NCBI GenBank assembly: GCA_034509925.1 | Contig: CM067528.1 | Location: forward strand, 1,409,501-1,473,500 | Direction of reading: 5' to 3' | DNA from: Hirudinaria manillensis | Taxonomy: Eukaryota; Annelida; Clitellata; Hirudinida; Hirudinidae | DNA: 64,000 nucleotides | Shown: in pieces, positions 37,072 to 49,190 of the stretch | Position numbering within the stretch: position 1 is the first letter of the stretch | Layout of the letters: every line of letters starts with the position of its first letter | Position numbers and translations under genes: made by a program | Notes under the pieces: model-generated | Seen by the model: the letters and a program-made list of their open reading frames with translations, nothing else | The model's database searches: none | What the model was told of the DNA's origin: nothing

Positions 37072-39369
37072 ATGTTAGCGAAATACTTCGTCTTTCTGTG
37101 TTTATTCAGCACCGGTTAGTTATTCAGTCTTCTGCAAGTGGTGACCACGTGTTCTGGAGGGTCGAAAGTTATGGAATTGTGGAATGCTGCATTTAACATG
37201 ACCTTGGACAATTTTGTTACACAGGCATAAATCGTGGATAATACGTCGATGTTCGATTGTTTTAAGTCAAAATTGTTGTAGTCTGTTATGGTATGGCAGT
37301 GTTCTGAAGCCGGATTTAGAAAGAATTAGAAACGAAATTTTAAAAATTATGCCGAATTTCATAATTACGGATCCTTAGATAATATCTGAAAAACCCTTGA
37401 CCAGCAACAGCCATGATTAAAAGAAAACCTGGGTTCCAATGGGAAACATTAAAATGGGCTCATTTAGTAAATCAGGTAATACATTAATTAATGGAGAGGT
37501 AGTTATTTAGGTTTAAGGATGACACGATTTGAAGCAGGAAATTGTTGAGAATTTAGTGACATCATATGGTAGTGAGTTCCAGGGTTTGATAATGCGGCTG
37601 ATGAAGAAATGCTGCCTGCAACTGGTGGAGCATTTCTCTTGGCGTAAGCAAAGGGGTTGACCACGGGTACTGGAGGCTAGAAAGTTATAGAATTGTGGAG
37701 TGCTGCATTTAACATGACCTTAAACCATTTTTTGGCACTGGCATAAATCGTGTATAAGACGTCGATGTTCGAGTGTTTTAAGTCCAAGTGGTGGTAGTCT
37801 GCTATTTAATGGCAGTGTTCTGTAGCCGGATTTAGAAATATTTAGAAACTAAATTTTTTAAATTATGCCCGTTCAATTTGACACTTTAAAATTCACCCGA
37901 CGTTGAAATAATTAAGCAACATCTAGCGAGACAGAAACAGCTGAGGTACAATTGTAACGTTTCACGCACACATCACTTGACTTTAGATAATATTGTCTTA
38001 TAATTAGAAGAAATAAAAAGTATGCTAATTTGATAAATACGAATCAAAATACAATGCAATATCTAAACGTACTATTATCCAGCCGATGGCATGGTAGTAC
38101 TCAAACCTGGATTCGAGATAGAACACCATTCATGGCCTCAATTTTTACATCGGGTAATATGTCATTTATTTTCATTTTTTTGCATATTCAAATCTAAATA
38201 TTTTGACATTGAAAAACTTATATTATAATATTATAACTGAATATTTTTCTAGCATTTTGAATATTATTCATTTTCTAAAGAAAAACTGTACTATTTTATT
38301 TTTTAAGCCAAGAGTGGAAGTCCAAAGACAGCTTTCACAAATATTTCCCAACGTAGAGGTTCAATCCGCTTATAATTTAATAGAATTTAAACTCTAAAGA
38401 ATTTAATTTTTTACCTCTTTTTATTTTAAAAGTTCATTTAATAGTTCGTAGTACTACATGCGTCACAACCGCAATCCTCTGCTGTCCGTTTAGAGCGAAT
38501 CACAATCCTTATTGATGACAGAGACATTGTTGTCGATGTCCCTTCTTTCTACGGAGAAAGTAAGAAAAAGATTTTCTCGATTCTAAGTTAATTATCAATA
38601 AAAAAATAATACAAAAAAATTAAATACCCATGAATTTATATTATTTATGTATTGTTATGCTAATTTATGTTAATTTTTAATTTATTTATTCCAGGGCCTG
38701 ATTTCACTTTTTTTCAGAAACTCTTAGGCAAGGTACAAATTGATTTTAAGCGGATTTTTTAAATTCATGCCAGACAACAATTGATCACCTTTGAGCGAAT
38801 TATTGATTTTAATAATAATTTGAACTTATTTCCTTAAATGGACTCTGATTTGGTTTATCAATATCCGTTATCATCTTTATTGGATTCATTACATTGCATT
38901 ACACTCAAACCTGGTCAAGCATATTACATGTCTATCACAAATGGCGGTGTATTACATTCAGTTAGGTCATATACATTTATTCGACTAATTGACTACTGAT
39001 ATTAAACGGAAATTTAGAGGACATACAATGTATATGGATTTCATAGTTTACCTGATTTCCACATTTTCAGACATGGAACGTGGTGGAGTACGCCGTGATG
39101 AAAGCCTTGCCAACTGTCTCGGTACTTAAAGATCTTCTTGTTAGCTAGACAAATGGTATCATTTAATGATCTATTCACAAAGTCATTTAACCATATGTTT
39201 TCGTATTTATAAAAGCTATTTATTTTAAATCCAGGTCGTTGTGGAGCAAGATGGCACCAACATTAGCAGATCTCATCTGGGAGGCAACTATGTCCTCATC
39301 TTTGCAGATCGCGATGACATCGTCAGAAAAATGCCGGAGTATGTCAGGGTGCCCATATATTACTATTAA
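37072..39369 (+). CDS. Secreted two-domain potato-inhibitor-I-like protein K3, chimeric
   Basis: Exons: 37072..37114, 38083..38153, 38308..38358, 38445..38559, 38695..38732, 39071..39121, 39235..39369; 504 nt, 167 aa. A second candidate exon 2 lies at 37411..37475. Both exons 2 take phase 1 and leave phase 0, so they cannot be joined to each other but either can join exons 1 and 3. Domain 1 is the most diverged of the array (SWPQFLHR, PRVEVQRQLSQIFPNVE, ERITILIDDRDIVVDVP). Domain 2 is ordinary (PDFTFFQKLLGK, TWNVVEYAVMKALPTVS, loop GTNISRSH, NYVLIFADRDDIV). The head (promoter, signal exon, first exon 2, LINE pieces) is K2-like, whereas the body resembles an older lineage, so unequal crossing-over probably joined them. 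Confidence 0.78.
37137..37320 (-). mobile_element. LINE relic fragment in K3 intron 1 (first copy)
   Basis: The 5' half of the intron-1 LINE relic, joined abruptly to the start of the intron after ttcagtcttctgcaag; the 3' UTR half of the element is deleted compared with K2. Confidence 0.7.
37488..37845 (-). mobile_element. LINE relic fragment in K3 (second copy)
   Basis: A second copy of the same relic (starting aatggagaggtagttatttagg) between the two candidate exons 2 of K3, with several indels. Two copies in one gene support an unequal exchange inside the relic. Confidence 0.7.
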
Positions 39370-40887
39370 GCTGGAATTTTTGTCATTTAAGAAAATGGAG
39401 TTCCTGACGTTCTGATGATTAATAATTTTAAAATATAATTAATTTACTCGGTATTTCTTTTCTCGTCCATTTATTTCGCCCACCAACTCTTGTTTAATGC
39501 TAAATAAATTACTTTGAAATTGTTTGACCAAAGATAATAATTAATTATGAGATTAAGAAATTTTGGAGACGATGAAAGTCATCTGCACTAAAGATGTTGT
39601 TTATTTAATCAGAGCGTGTTCGTTATAACATGTTAAGGATTATTAAACTGATAAAAAGACAAAAAGATTTCGACCAGTACTGACCTTAATTAATAATAAT
39701 TAGCAATAGTGATAAAGAACCACACAGTGTGCAACACGCAAGGGTGTTTTAATAACAATTTTTAACATTTTTTAAACTTCATTATCAATTATTTGCACCA
39801 GTGTAACTGTTTACATACCTTGGAGACATTTTTTTTACTTAAGGAATCAAAAACTGATCAATAAAATCAATTAATTGTAAATTAAAAATTAATAGTATAT
39901 AATGAATAAAGTGTAATACAATATAATGTATAATTGATTAACTCATTAAACTCATACAAAGGTTGATAAAATGCATAATAATAATAATAACAATAATTGT
40001 TCAGTTGATTTGAAGATACTTCTGTCTCCAGCTTCGCTTCGCTTTGTTGTCATCTACATAAATAAAAATGCAATGTTTGTTTGCATTATGCAAATGTCCT
40101 CTGAAAGTACTTATCCAATTGCTTTGAAATTTTGACACAACATAGTGCTCGATTAGGGTAGTGTTTCAATATAGGTTTCAAATATATGCCAAAATACATC
40201 AGGTAAAAATACGCTTTAATCGAAAATCCTGCCATCCATTGGACGTGATTCCGATGACATCGTCAGAGAAATGCCAAGTATGTCAGGAGGTTGCCCAAAA
40301 GTAAATCTTAAGCTGGAATCTCTCACTAGAGCCAATGAAGTTCCGTGACGTTCTGAGGAAGAATAATTTAAAAATATACTTAAATTGTTCAGTATTACTA
40401 ATTATGGAAGGTCAGGTTTAGTGAAAGTGTTCAGATGGTTTGGAAGATGTACAATGATTAATTGTCTAAGTCTCGGAATCTGCTGTTTCTCTAACTCTCG
40501 CTCTACTTTTCTAGATAACTCTATTTGTAGAGGTTCACAACCAAAGAATCTTAATAGTACCATGAATATTAATTAATTAGCAATATAATTTAATTACTCT
40601 TTAATTACTTGGACCCAGGGATCCTGCACTGTAATATAGTTTATCAAAGTTCAGAACGGGGCAAATATATCTAAACGCAATTAACATTATCGCATTATTT
40701 AAGTGCATATCATTTGCAATTGTCACTTTTTAATCGAAGATGTTTTAAAATTAATTGAATTTAATTGTACTTAAATAACACATAAGATAAACATAGATAA
40801 ACGTCAGTATAAAACAAATAATTTGAGCAACGCTTACTTTGTTCTGCTATCATCTGTAACTTGGTAGAATCACTGAAAATTTATACG
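39370..40887. other. K3-K4 spacer with relic exon and MITE-like copy
   Basis: Positions 39520-40230 are homologous to 46060-46540 plus 47810-47900 and 48830-48990 in the K5-K6 spacer. It contains a relic exon 7 (40244-40312), a partial MITE-like repeat (40396-40632) and the K4 copy of the promoter block (about 40720-40887, TATA at 40808). Confidence 0.7.
40244..40312 (+). pseudogene. Relic of a K-type exon 7
   Basis: Matches the end of exon 7 of the K genes (gattccgatgacatcgtcag, then a degraded MPxYVRVPKS segment with a frameshift near atgccaagtatgtcagg) followed by the K-type 3' UTR. The first half of the exon and all upstream exons are missing. Confidence 0.75.
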
Positions 40888-43144
40888 ATGTTAGCGAAAT
40901 ACTTCGTCTTTCTGTGCTTATTCAGTACCGGTTAGTTATTCAGTCTTCTGTAAACTTTATTTTATTCCAATTTCAGTTCATTAAGTGATTGCATTAACTA
41001 AGAAATTACAATCATTTATTTAATTACTTATTTCTATAAACAAAATGAAAGGTCATCCGATGACCTCTTACACATTTTGTAATAGTGTTAGACAACAGAA
41101 AATAGAGTGAAACGGAAACAAGCAACATTGTCAGCAGAAAATCAAGTTCACTTAATGGAGAGGTAGTTATTTAGGTTTAAGGATGACACAATTTGAAGCA
41201 AGAAATTGTTGAGATGTTAGTGACGCCAGATCGTAGTGAGTTCCAGGGTTTGATAATGCGGTTGATGAAGTGTGACTGGTGGAGCATTTCTCTTGGCGTA
41301 AGCGAAGGGGGTGACCACGGGTTCTGGAGACTAGAAAGTTAGGGAATTGTGGAGTGCTGCATTTAACATGACCATGGACCATTTTCTAGAACAGGCATAA
41401 ATCGTGGATAATACGTCGATGTTCGAGTGTTTTAAGTCCAAGTTGTTGTAATCTGCTATGATATGGCAGTGTTCTGAAGCCGGATTTAGAAATTAAATTT
41501 TAAAAATTATGCCGAAATTTCATAATTACGGATCCTTAGATAATATCTCAAAAACCCTTGACCAGCAACAGCCTGTTTTGCCTCCCCACGTGGGTTCCAA
41601 CGGAAAACAGTTAGTTGGCCTCATTTAGTAAATCAGGTAATATATCATATTTATTTATTTATTATTATTTTTGTATACATCGATGTCAAAAACTTTTCAA
41701 AAGCAGTTTGAATATTGCCAATTTTTCAGGAAAAATAAACCAAAATAAAACTGAACAATTTTATTTTTCAAGAAAAGAATTAAAGTTCAGGAAGAGCTCT
41801 CTAAAATCTATCCAAACGTGGAGGTACAATCCGTTTTTACATTTTCAATGCAGACTGTAATGAGTACATTTTCTTTATTCCTATTCCTGTAGCAACAAAA
41901 GGACGTATTTTAATTTTAAATTTCATTTTCATAACAGTTCAAAGTATTCTCAGTTAGGGACAGTAACAGATTCATGGACAAATTCTTCTTTGAGAGAATC
42001 AAAATCGTTGTTGATGACAACGACATTGTTGTGGAAGCACCTGTTTTCGGTGGATTTGGTAGGAAAAACATTCCACTTTTTTTTTGAGCAAGTATTCAGA
42101 AATACTTTTAAATTTTAAATACGTTAACTACATTATTTTGCTTGTTATTTATTTTTAGTATTATTTAAAAATTGAGTATTAGTCATTGTTTCTAATTAAT
42201 ATTCTAAGTTTACATTTAATTATGCCAGAGCCAGATTTAACTTTTGCCCAGAAACTCTTAGGGAAGGTATGAATTAAATTTGAGTCGACGAAACGATTTT
42301 TTAAAATCTAAGGTAGATAGCAATTGATCACATTTACATGAATTATTGATTAATTTAATTAATTATTTAATACGAATTTTTTCCCAAAAAATAAAGTCTG
42401 ATTTGCGTTATCAATATCTTACATAATAATTATTTTGTTTACGAACAGATAAGATTCAGAATTCTTTGAATTTATTACATTACATTGTTGCAGCTTAGAG
42501 TAAAGTCCATTTTGTTTTGACTTGATTTCCACATTTTCAGAAATGGAACGTGGTGAAGTATGCCGTGACTAAAGCCTGGCCCACTGCCATGGTACTTAAA
42601 GATCTTTTTGTTAATTAGACAAATGGTATCATTTAATGATCTATTCACAAAATCATTTAACCATATTGTTGGATCCCTGGATCCAGATAATTGAAGAATA
42701 ATTAAAATTATTTTGCTGATTAATTAATTAATTAATTAATTAAATTTAGGGGCAATATAATTTTATAATTAATTAAATAATTAATTACTATTCAGACTGT
42801 TTGGTTATGAAACTCGACAAATAGATTTATCTCGGAAAACAGAACGAGAGTTAGAGAAACAGCAGATTTCAAGACTTAGACATTTGAGCATTGTTCATCT
42901 TCCAAGCCATCTGAAAACTTTCAATAAACCTGACTTTCTATAATTAGTTTGAGGACCCCGGGTTATTACAATATGTTTTCGTATTTATAAAAGCTATTTA
43001 CTTTAAATCCAGGTCGTTGTCGAGCAAGGTGGCACCTGGATTAGCAGGTATAATAGCGGACGCAACTACGTCCTCATCAAGGCAGATCCCGATGACATCG
43101 TCAGAAAAATGCCGAAGTTTGTCAGAGTGTCCACTAGTAACTAG
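40888..43144 (+). CDS. Secreted two-domain potato-inhibitor-I-like protein K4
   Basis: Exons: 40888..40930, 41572..41636, 41773..41823, 41938..42058, 42229..42266, 42541..42591, 43013..43144; 501 nt, 166 aa. Signal peptide MLAKYFVFLCLFST. Domain 1: SWPHLVNQ, KRIKVQEELSKIYPNVE, ERIKIVVDDNDIVVEAP. Domain 2: PDLTFAQKLLGK, KWNVVKYAVTKAWPTAM, loop GTWISRYNSG, NYVLIKADPDDIVRKMP. The linker before domain 1 differs (CFASPRGFQRKTV). Intron 6 is about 300 bases longer than in the other copies because a MITE-like element has inserted. Intron 1 holds the LINE relic (about 41036-41490). Confidence 0.85.
41036..41490 (-). mobile_element. LINE 3' relic in K4 intron 1
   Basis: Same element and boundaries as in K2. 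A 71-residue open piece at 41167-41382 shows TRGHPLRLRQEKCSTSHTSS; the segment between this and LWNSLP is deleted compared with K6. Confidence 0.75.
42666..42971 (-). mobile_element. MITE-like insertion in K4 intron 6, TA target-site duplication
   Basis: A 306-base inverted copy of the spacer repeat. The empty site in the other K genes reads ccatatgttttcg; here it reads ccaTA, then TTGTTGGATCC to GGGTTATTACAA, then TAtgttttcg. Ends are short inverted repeats TTGT/ACAA and the target duplication is TA, as for Tc1/mariner-type MITEs. No protein is encoded. Confidence 0.78.
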
Positions 43145-43404
43145 TAAGCTGGAATCTGTCAGTTGAGAGAATGGAGTTCCTTGAATTTCTGATGATTAAT
43201 AATTTAAATATATACTTACATTGTTCAGTATTTAATATCTTTTTTCTGCCATTTATTTTGCCAACCAACTCTTGTTTAATGAGCAATGATCGAAATAAAT
43301 TTACTTTGAAATTAAGTTATCTTGTTTGTTCCGTTTAATTTATTAATTTCTTTCAAATTTCAAAGTTGGTTGCCTCGGATTTCTCTACAAATAAATCTAT
43401 AATG

Positions 43405-43638
43405 CTATTGTAATAACCCGGGGTCCTCAAACTAATAACGGAAGGTCAGGTTTAGTGAAAGTGTTCAGATGGCTTGGAAGATGTACAATGATTAATTGTC
43501 TAAGTCTCGGAATCTACTGTTTCTCTTACTCTCGCTCTGATAGAATCTGAATAGTACCTTGAACATTAATTAATTATTAAATTAAATAGCAATATAATTT
43601 AATTACTCTTTAATTACCTGGATCCAGGGATCCAACAA
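43405..43638 (+). mobile_element. MITE-like repeat, K4-K5 spacer copy
   Basis: From TTGTAATAACCCGG to ggatccaacaa. It is preceded by TA; the base pair after ACAA is TG rather than TA. It lacks an internal segment near 43540 (tagataactctatttgtagagg) compared with the copy at 36567. Confidence 0.7.
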
Positions 43639-43898
43639 TGTAATACAGTTTATCAAAGTTCAGAACGAGGCAAATATATTTAAACGCACTTAACATTATC
43701 GCATTATTTAAATACATATCATTTGATATTTTCACTTTTAAATCGAAGGTGTTTCAAAATTAATTGATTAAATAATTGTACTTAAACAACACATAAGATA
43801 AGCATGGATAAACGTCAGTATAAAACACATAATTTGAGCAACGCTTACTTTGTTCTGCTATCATCTGTAACTTGGTAGAATCACTGAAAATTTATACG

Positions 43899-45887
43899 AT
43901 GTTAGCAAAATACTTCGTCTTTCTGTGCTTATTCAGTACCGGTTAGTTATTCAGTCTTCTGTAAACTTTATTTTATTCCAATTTCAGTTCATTAAGTTAT
44001 TGTATTAACTAAGAAATTACAATCATTTATTTATTTTTCTAAAAAAAAGAAGGCTCATCCGATGACCTCTTACACATTTTGTAATAGCGTTAGGCGACAG
44101 AAAATAGAGTGAAACGGAAACAAGTAACATTGTCAGCAGAAAATCAAGTTCACTTAATGGAGAGGTAGTTATTTAGGTTTAAGGATGACATGATTTGAAG
44201 CAAGAAATTGTTGAGATGTTAGTGACACCAGATCGTAGTGAGTTCCAGGGTTTGATAATGCGGTTGATGAAGTGTGACTGGTGGAGCATTTCTCTTGGCG
44301 TAAGCGAAGGGGTGACCTCGGGTTCTGGAGACTAGAAAGTTAGGGAATTGTGGAGTGCTGCTTTTAACATGACCATGGACCATTTTGTTACACAGGCATA
44401 AATCGTGGATAAGACATCGATGTTCGAGTGTTTTAAGTCCAAGTTCTTGTAATCTGCAATTTTATGGCAGTGTTCTGAAGCCGGATTTATAAAGAATTAG
44501 AAGCTAAATTTTAAAAATTATGCCGAATTTCATACTTACGACTTACGGATCCTTAGATAATATCTAAAAAAACCCTTTACCATCGACAGCCGCTCTTGCC
44601 CTCGATCGTGTCTTCCAATTTGAGACATTAAAGTGGCCTCATTTAGTAAATCAGGTAATATATCATATTTAATTATTTATTTATTTATATTTTTTTAAAC
44701 ATCCGTGTCAAAAACTTTTCATATTGAAATTACGAAATGCATACTTCAAAAAATATTTCAAATGCAATTTGAATATTGACAATTTTTCTTGAAAAAAAAA
44801 CTAAAATAAAACTGAACAATTTTATTTTTCAAGACCAGAATTAAAGTTCAGGAATTGCTCTCTAAAATCTTTCCAAACGTGGAGGTACAATCCGTTTTTA
44901 CATTTTCAATGCAGACTGTAATGAGTACATTTTCTTTATTCCTATTCCTGTAGCAACAAAAGGACGTATTTTAATTTGAAATTTCATTTTCATAACAGTT
45001 CAAAGTTTTCTCAGTTAAGGACAGAAAAAGATTCTTGGAAGAATTCTTCTTTGAGAATATCAAAATCGTTGTTGATGACAACGACATTGTTATGGAAGAC
45101 CCTGTTTTCACTGGATTAAGTAGGAAAAATATTCTACTTTTGTTTTGAGCAAGTATTCAGAAATACTTTTAAATTTTAAATACGTTAACTACATTATTTT
45201 GCTTGTTATTTATTTTTGGTATTATTCAAAAATTGTGTATTTGTCATTGTTTCCATTTAATATGCTAAGTTTACATTTAATTATGCCAGAGCCAGATTTC
45301 ACTTTTGCCCAGAAACTCTTAGGGATGGTATGAATTAAATTTGAGCCGATTTTTTAAAATCTAAGGTAGACAGCAATTGATCACCTTTACATGAATTATT
45401 GATTAATTTAATTTAATTATTTAATAATAATTCGAACTTATTTCCAAGAATGAAGTCTGATTTGGATTATCAATATCCGGTAGATATTTTGCGTAGGAAC
45501 AGATAAGATTCAGAATTCTTTGAATTTATTACATTACATTGTTGCAGCTTAGAGTAAAGTCCTTTTTGTTTTGACTTGATTTCCACATTTTCAGAATTGG
45601 AACGAAGTGAAGTATGCCGTGACTAAAGCCTGGCCCACTGCCAAGGTACTTAAAGATCTTTTTGTTAGCTAGACAAATGGTATCATTTAATGATCTATTC
45701 ACAAAGTCATTTAACCATATGTTTTCGTATTTATAAAAGCTCTTTACTTTAAATCCAGGTCGTTGTGGAGCAAGGTGGCACCAGGATTACCGACGATGAT
45801 CAGGGAGGCAACTATGTTCTCATCTTTGCAGATCCCGACGACATCGTCAGAAAAATGCCGGAGTATGTCAGGGTGCCCAAAAGTTAA
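43899..45887 (+). CDS. Secreted two-domain potato-inhibitor-I-like protein K5
   Basis: Exons: 43899..43941, 44590..44654, 44834..44884, 44999..45119, 45290..45327, 45595..45645, 45759..45887; 498 nt, 165 aa. Signal peptide MLAKYFVFLCLFST. Domain 1: LKWPHLVNQ, TRIKVQELLSKIFPNVE, ENIKIVVDDNDIVMEDP. Domain 2: PDFTFAQKLLGM, NWNEVKYAVTKAWPTAK, loop GTRITDDDQG, NYVLIFADPDDIVRKMP, ending YVRVPKS. It replaces the usual RI with NI in the domain 1 strand and the usual LLGK with LLGM. Its predicted contact residue in domain 2 is Asp, unlike the other copies. AATAAA lies at 46037-46042. Confidence 0.85.
44036..44490 (-). mobile_element. LINE 3' relic in K5 intron 1
   Basis: Same element and orientation as in K2 and K4, with scattered indels that break the open frame (for example one G lost near 44312). 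Confidence 0.75.
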
Positions 45888-46540
45888 GCTGGAATCTGTC
45901 AGTTAAGAGAATGGAGTTCCGTGACGTTCTTAGGAATAATAATTTAAAAATATACTTATATTACTCAGTATTTTGTTTAGCATTTCATTTCTTATTTCGG
46001 CCATTTATTTTGCCCACAAACTCTTGTTTAATGCTAAATAAATTACTTTGAAATTGTTTGACCAGAGATAATTAATTATGAGATTAAGAAATTTTGGAGA
46101 CGATTAAAGTCATCTGCACTAAAGATGTTGTTTATTTAATCAGAGCGTGTTCGTTATAACATGTTAAGGATTATTAAACTGATAAAAAGACAAAAAGATT
46201 TCGACCAGTACTGACCTTAATTAATAATAATTAGCAATAGTGATAAAGAACCACACAGTGTGCAACACGCAAGGGTGTTTTAATAACAATTTTTAACATT
46301 TTTTAAACTTCATTATCAATTATTTGCACCAGTGCAACTGTTTACATACCATGGACAAACTTTGTTTACGTAAGATATCAAAAACTGATCAATAAAATCA
46401 ATTGATGAAATAATCAATTGTAAATTAAAAATTAATAGTATATAATGAATAAAGTGTAATACAATATAATGTATAATTGATTAACTCATTCAACTTAACA
46501 TACAAAGGTTGATAATATGTATAATAATAATAATAATAAT

Positions 46541-47805
46541 AATAAAAATTTCTTCGGCGGCGTTGAATTTGGCTTTAAAATACTGTCAAAACTGTACGAA
46601 AGTTGCTTATCGTTTCTGAACGAAAATATGCCGAGACCGAAGAGTGCAAAGGAGGCCAACTGCGTAGGCAAAATGGCTGCCGAACTTCTCGGTTTTCACC
46701 TGTGTGAAAGTTGTTTGAAGGCAAATGAGGATTGCCTGAAGAAAATGGCTGATGAAAGTTCAGGAGACAAAAGAGACGATTTGAAAAATCTAACGAAGGA
46801 TATTGAAGAAATGAAATTGGTTATCAAGAAAACCGATGCCTTGTGTGACACTATCAGAGAGCACGGGAGGCAAATAACTGAAATTGAAAAGAGCCTGAAA
46901 GAACTGAGCAAAGACTCCATTCAAAAGCTGGAAGAAAACAGCGAAGAGACCAAACAATGGAGTAGTCTGTTTCAGACCAAGGTAGAGACTCTCATCTCTG
47001 ATGTTGGAAAAGTTCAGAGCTGAGTCACTGATGCAAAGGCAAAAATTGAAAACAATGATGACAGACATAGGAGACAGAAAAATATTATAGTTTACAATTT
47101 GAAAGAGGAGGCTTCCAGTTCTGGGTCTCAAGATAAAGAAAGTGTGCTTAAACTTTTGGAAGAAATCAGTTTAAAAAAGATGGACAAGGAAGTTGTTGAG
47201 GTTTATAGAATTGGGAGAAAAGTTGATGCCGCAAGACCAAGGCCAATTCTAATCAAATTTGACAACGAAAACTCTAGAAACAATGTGCTGGAGAAGAGTA
47301 AGAGATTGAAGGGAAGCAAAGACTTCAGTAAAGTCATCCTAAGTCTGGATTTGTCAAAGGAAGACAGAGAAACCTGCAAGAGGCTTTTCTCAGAAAAACT
47401 AAAGGAGGTTAACAAGAAAGGAGGAAGCAACCAGTGGATCGTCCGAGTGAGAGGAGAACCTGGTGCTTTCTACGCAGTGGCTTACAAGAGAAGGGAGGAA
47501 GAATAAATTTAACATTATTTTTTGGTTCTGCCGAAGTTGTATCGATATCTTAGTTCATGTTTTATTTGAACCGTCGAAGACACTCGGTTTTTGTGTTTGA
47601 TATGAACATATGATCTAAATTGTTTTTCGGTTTGACGTGGGGCAAGCGTTTATGTGCAGTTTCAGTTTGTTAATTAAGATATAATTTATCAGTCCCGTGA
47701 AGATCCCGAGTCAGGCTGGGGGACTTTAAAAATCTACGAGGGGTTTTTATTATTTGCTTGATTGTGGGTCGGGAAAATAAATGGTGTTGCAGCCATTAAA
47801 AAAAA
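46541..47805 (+). mobile_element. ORF1-only non-LTR retroelement (HAL1-like), one nonsense mutation
   Basis: From ATG at 46629 (MPRPKSAKEANCVGKMAAE) one frame runs to 47506, with a single TGA at 47021-47023 (KVQS, stop, VTDAKAK). The N-terminal part has Cys residues (CESCLKANEDC) and a long Lys/Glu-rich coiled coil. The C-terminal part has RRQKNIIVYNLKEE and VYRIGRKVDAARPRPILIKF, typical of the RNA-binding domain of LINE ORF1 proteins. A 300-base 3' UTR then ends in an A-rich tail and AAT repeats. No reverse transcriptase follows. The insertion lies in an ATA/AAT repeat absent from the empty site in the K3-K4 spacer. Confidence 0.78.
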
Positions 47806-47902
47806 TAAATAATAATAATTATAACAAGTGTTCAGTTGATTTGAAGATACTTCTGCCTCTACTTTCGCTTCGCTAGATTGTCATCTATATAAATGCAATG
47901 TT

Positions 47903-48806
47903 TAATAATAATACATAATAATAGTTCATTTATATAGCCCCGTATGCGTAGCGTCGGAGGCGCTTTGTGTGAATCTTCTGTTTCCGACTAATTTGGAAGG
48001 TGTTTCCTGAAGAGGTGGGTCTTCAGGTGCCGTTTGAAGAGCTCCAGGGATGGCTGGGCTCTTACAGATGGGGCTAGATCGTTCCAGATGGCAGGAGCGG
48101 CTAGTGAGAAGCTTCTATTGACGATGGTCGCCTTGTGAACCGGTTGATGGTGGCAGATGAGCGGAGACTCTTGGGTGGGTGGCGGCGCTCTATGAGGCGA
48201 TGGAGGTAAGGCGGATTTGATGTCGCGAGTAAGCGATAAGTTATTATGGATATTTTGAATGAGATTCGGGCGGTGATGGGTAGCCAATGAAGTTCTCTCA
48301 GGCACTCATAGCTGTCAAGGATCGAATTGAGTAATACGAGCTTGGCTAACTTGTTTTGAATGCGTTGAAGGTATTGGATCAGGGAAGCAGAAGATCCACA
48401 TAGAAGAGAGTTGCAGTAGTCAAGGCGAGATAGAACCAGCGAGCGGGCGAGTGCAGATGTTGTGTCAACGGAGAGGAGTGGGCGGATTTGCCGTATAGCC
48501 CAGATGGGATGGTTGCTGGCTTTAACTATGGAGGCTATGTGTTGTCTGAAGCTCAAATGAGAATCAAACGTGACAATAAGAAGCTTTAGAGTAGCCGAGG
48601 AAGGGAGAGGAGTTCCTTCTATCTCTGCAGAGGACGTAGGGTTGAGAGCTTTAATGTTCGTGGGTGTCCCGATGAACATAAGTTCAGATTTGTGGGGATT
48701 AAGCTGAAGGAAGTTCACGAGATGCCAGTGGTTTATAGCCTTGTTACACTTACGTAAGTTGTCAAGCTGATCAGAAAGATTATGGCTGGAGAGTGCGCAG
48801 TACAGG
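47903..48806 (-). mobile_element. 5'-truncated LINE ORF2 fragment (reverse transcriptase C-terminus)
   Basis: Minus-strand frames 48871-48101 and 48305-47988 together show the end of a CR1/L2-type ORF2: LQLNPHKSELMFIGTP, LSFRQHIASIVKASNHPIW, RSLVLSRLDYCNSLLCG, LRELHWLPITARISFKI and, in the second frame, APAIWNDLAPSVRAQPSLEL and FKRHLKTHLF. A frameshift separates the two parts. The catalytic YADD region is missing: homology starts just after it. The 3' end is followed by an ATT-rich tail near 47905-47925. The matching empty site is at about 40070 in the K3-K4 spacer. Confidence 0.85.
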
Positions 48807-49075
48807 CTGTTGTTTGTATTAGGCAAATGTCCTCTGAAAGTATTTAACCAATCGCTTTGAAATTTTGACACATGATAGTGCTCGATTAGGCGAGTATTTC
48901 TATACAGGTTTCATATACATATATGCCGCAACTACATCAGCTAAAAATACGCTTTAATCGAAAATCCTGCCATCCATTGGACGTGAAAAAGACGAACCAT
49001 TAAATTTTTATTAAAATAATAAAATTAAATAATTTTATGACATTATTATATTAAATTTATCTTTGGTTTGTTTCC

Positions 49076-49190
49076 TCTAGAAACTGTATCAGCAAAATAT
49101 CAAACTACGTCCTCATCTTCGCAGATTCCGATGAAATCGTCAGAGAAATGCCAAGTATGTCAGGAGCTTGCCCAAAAGTAACTCTTAAGC
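49076..49190 (+). pseudogene. Relic of a K-type exon 7
   Basis: Contains actacgtcctcatcttcgc and gattccgatgaaatcgtcag, matching NYVLIFADSDEIV, then the same frameshifted MPSMSGACPK-like end as the relic at 40244. Upstream is an unrelated stretch aaactgtatcagcaaaatatc, which also occurs after K6 at 52200. No other exon accompanies it. Confidence 0.75.
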
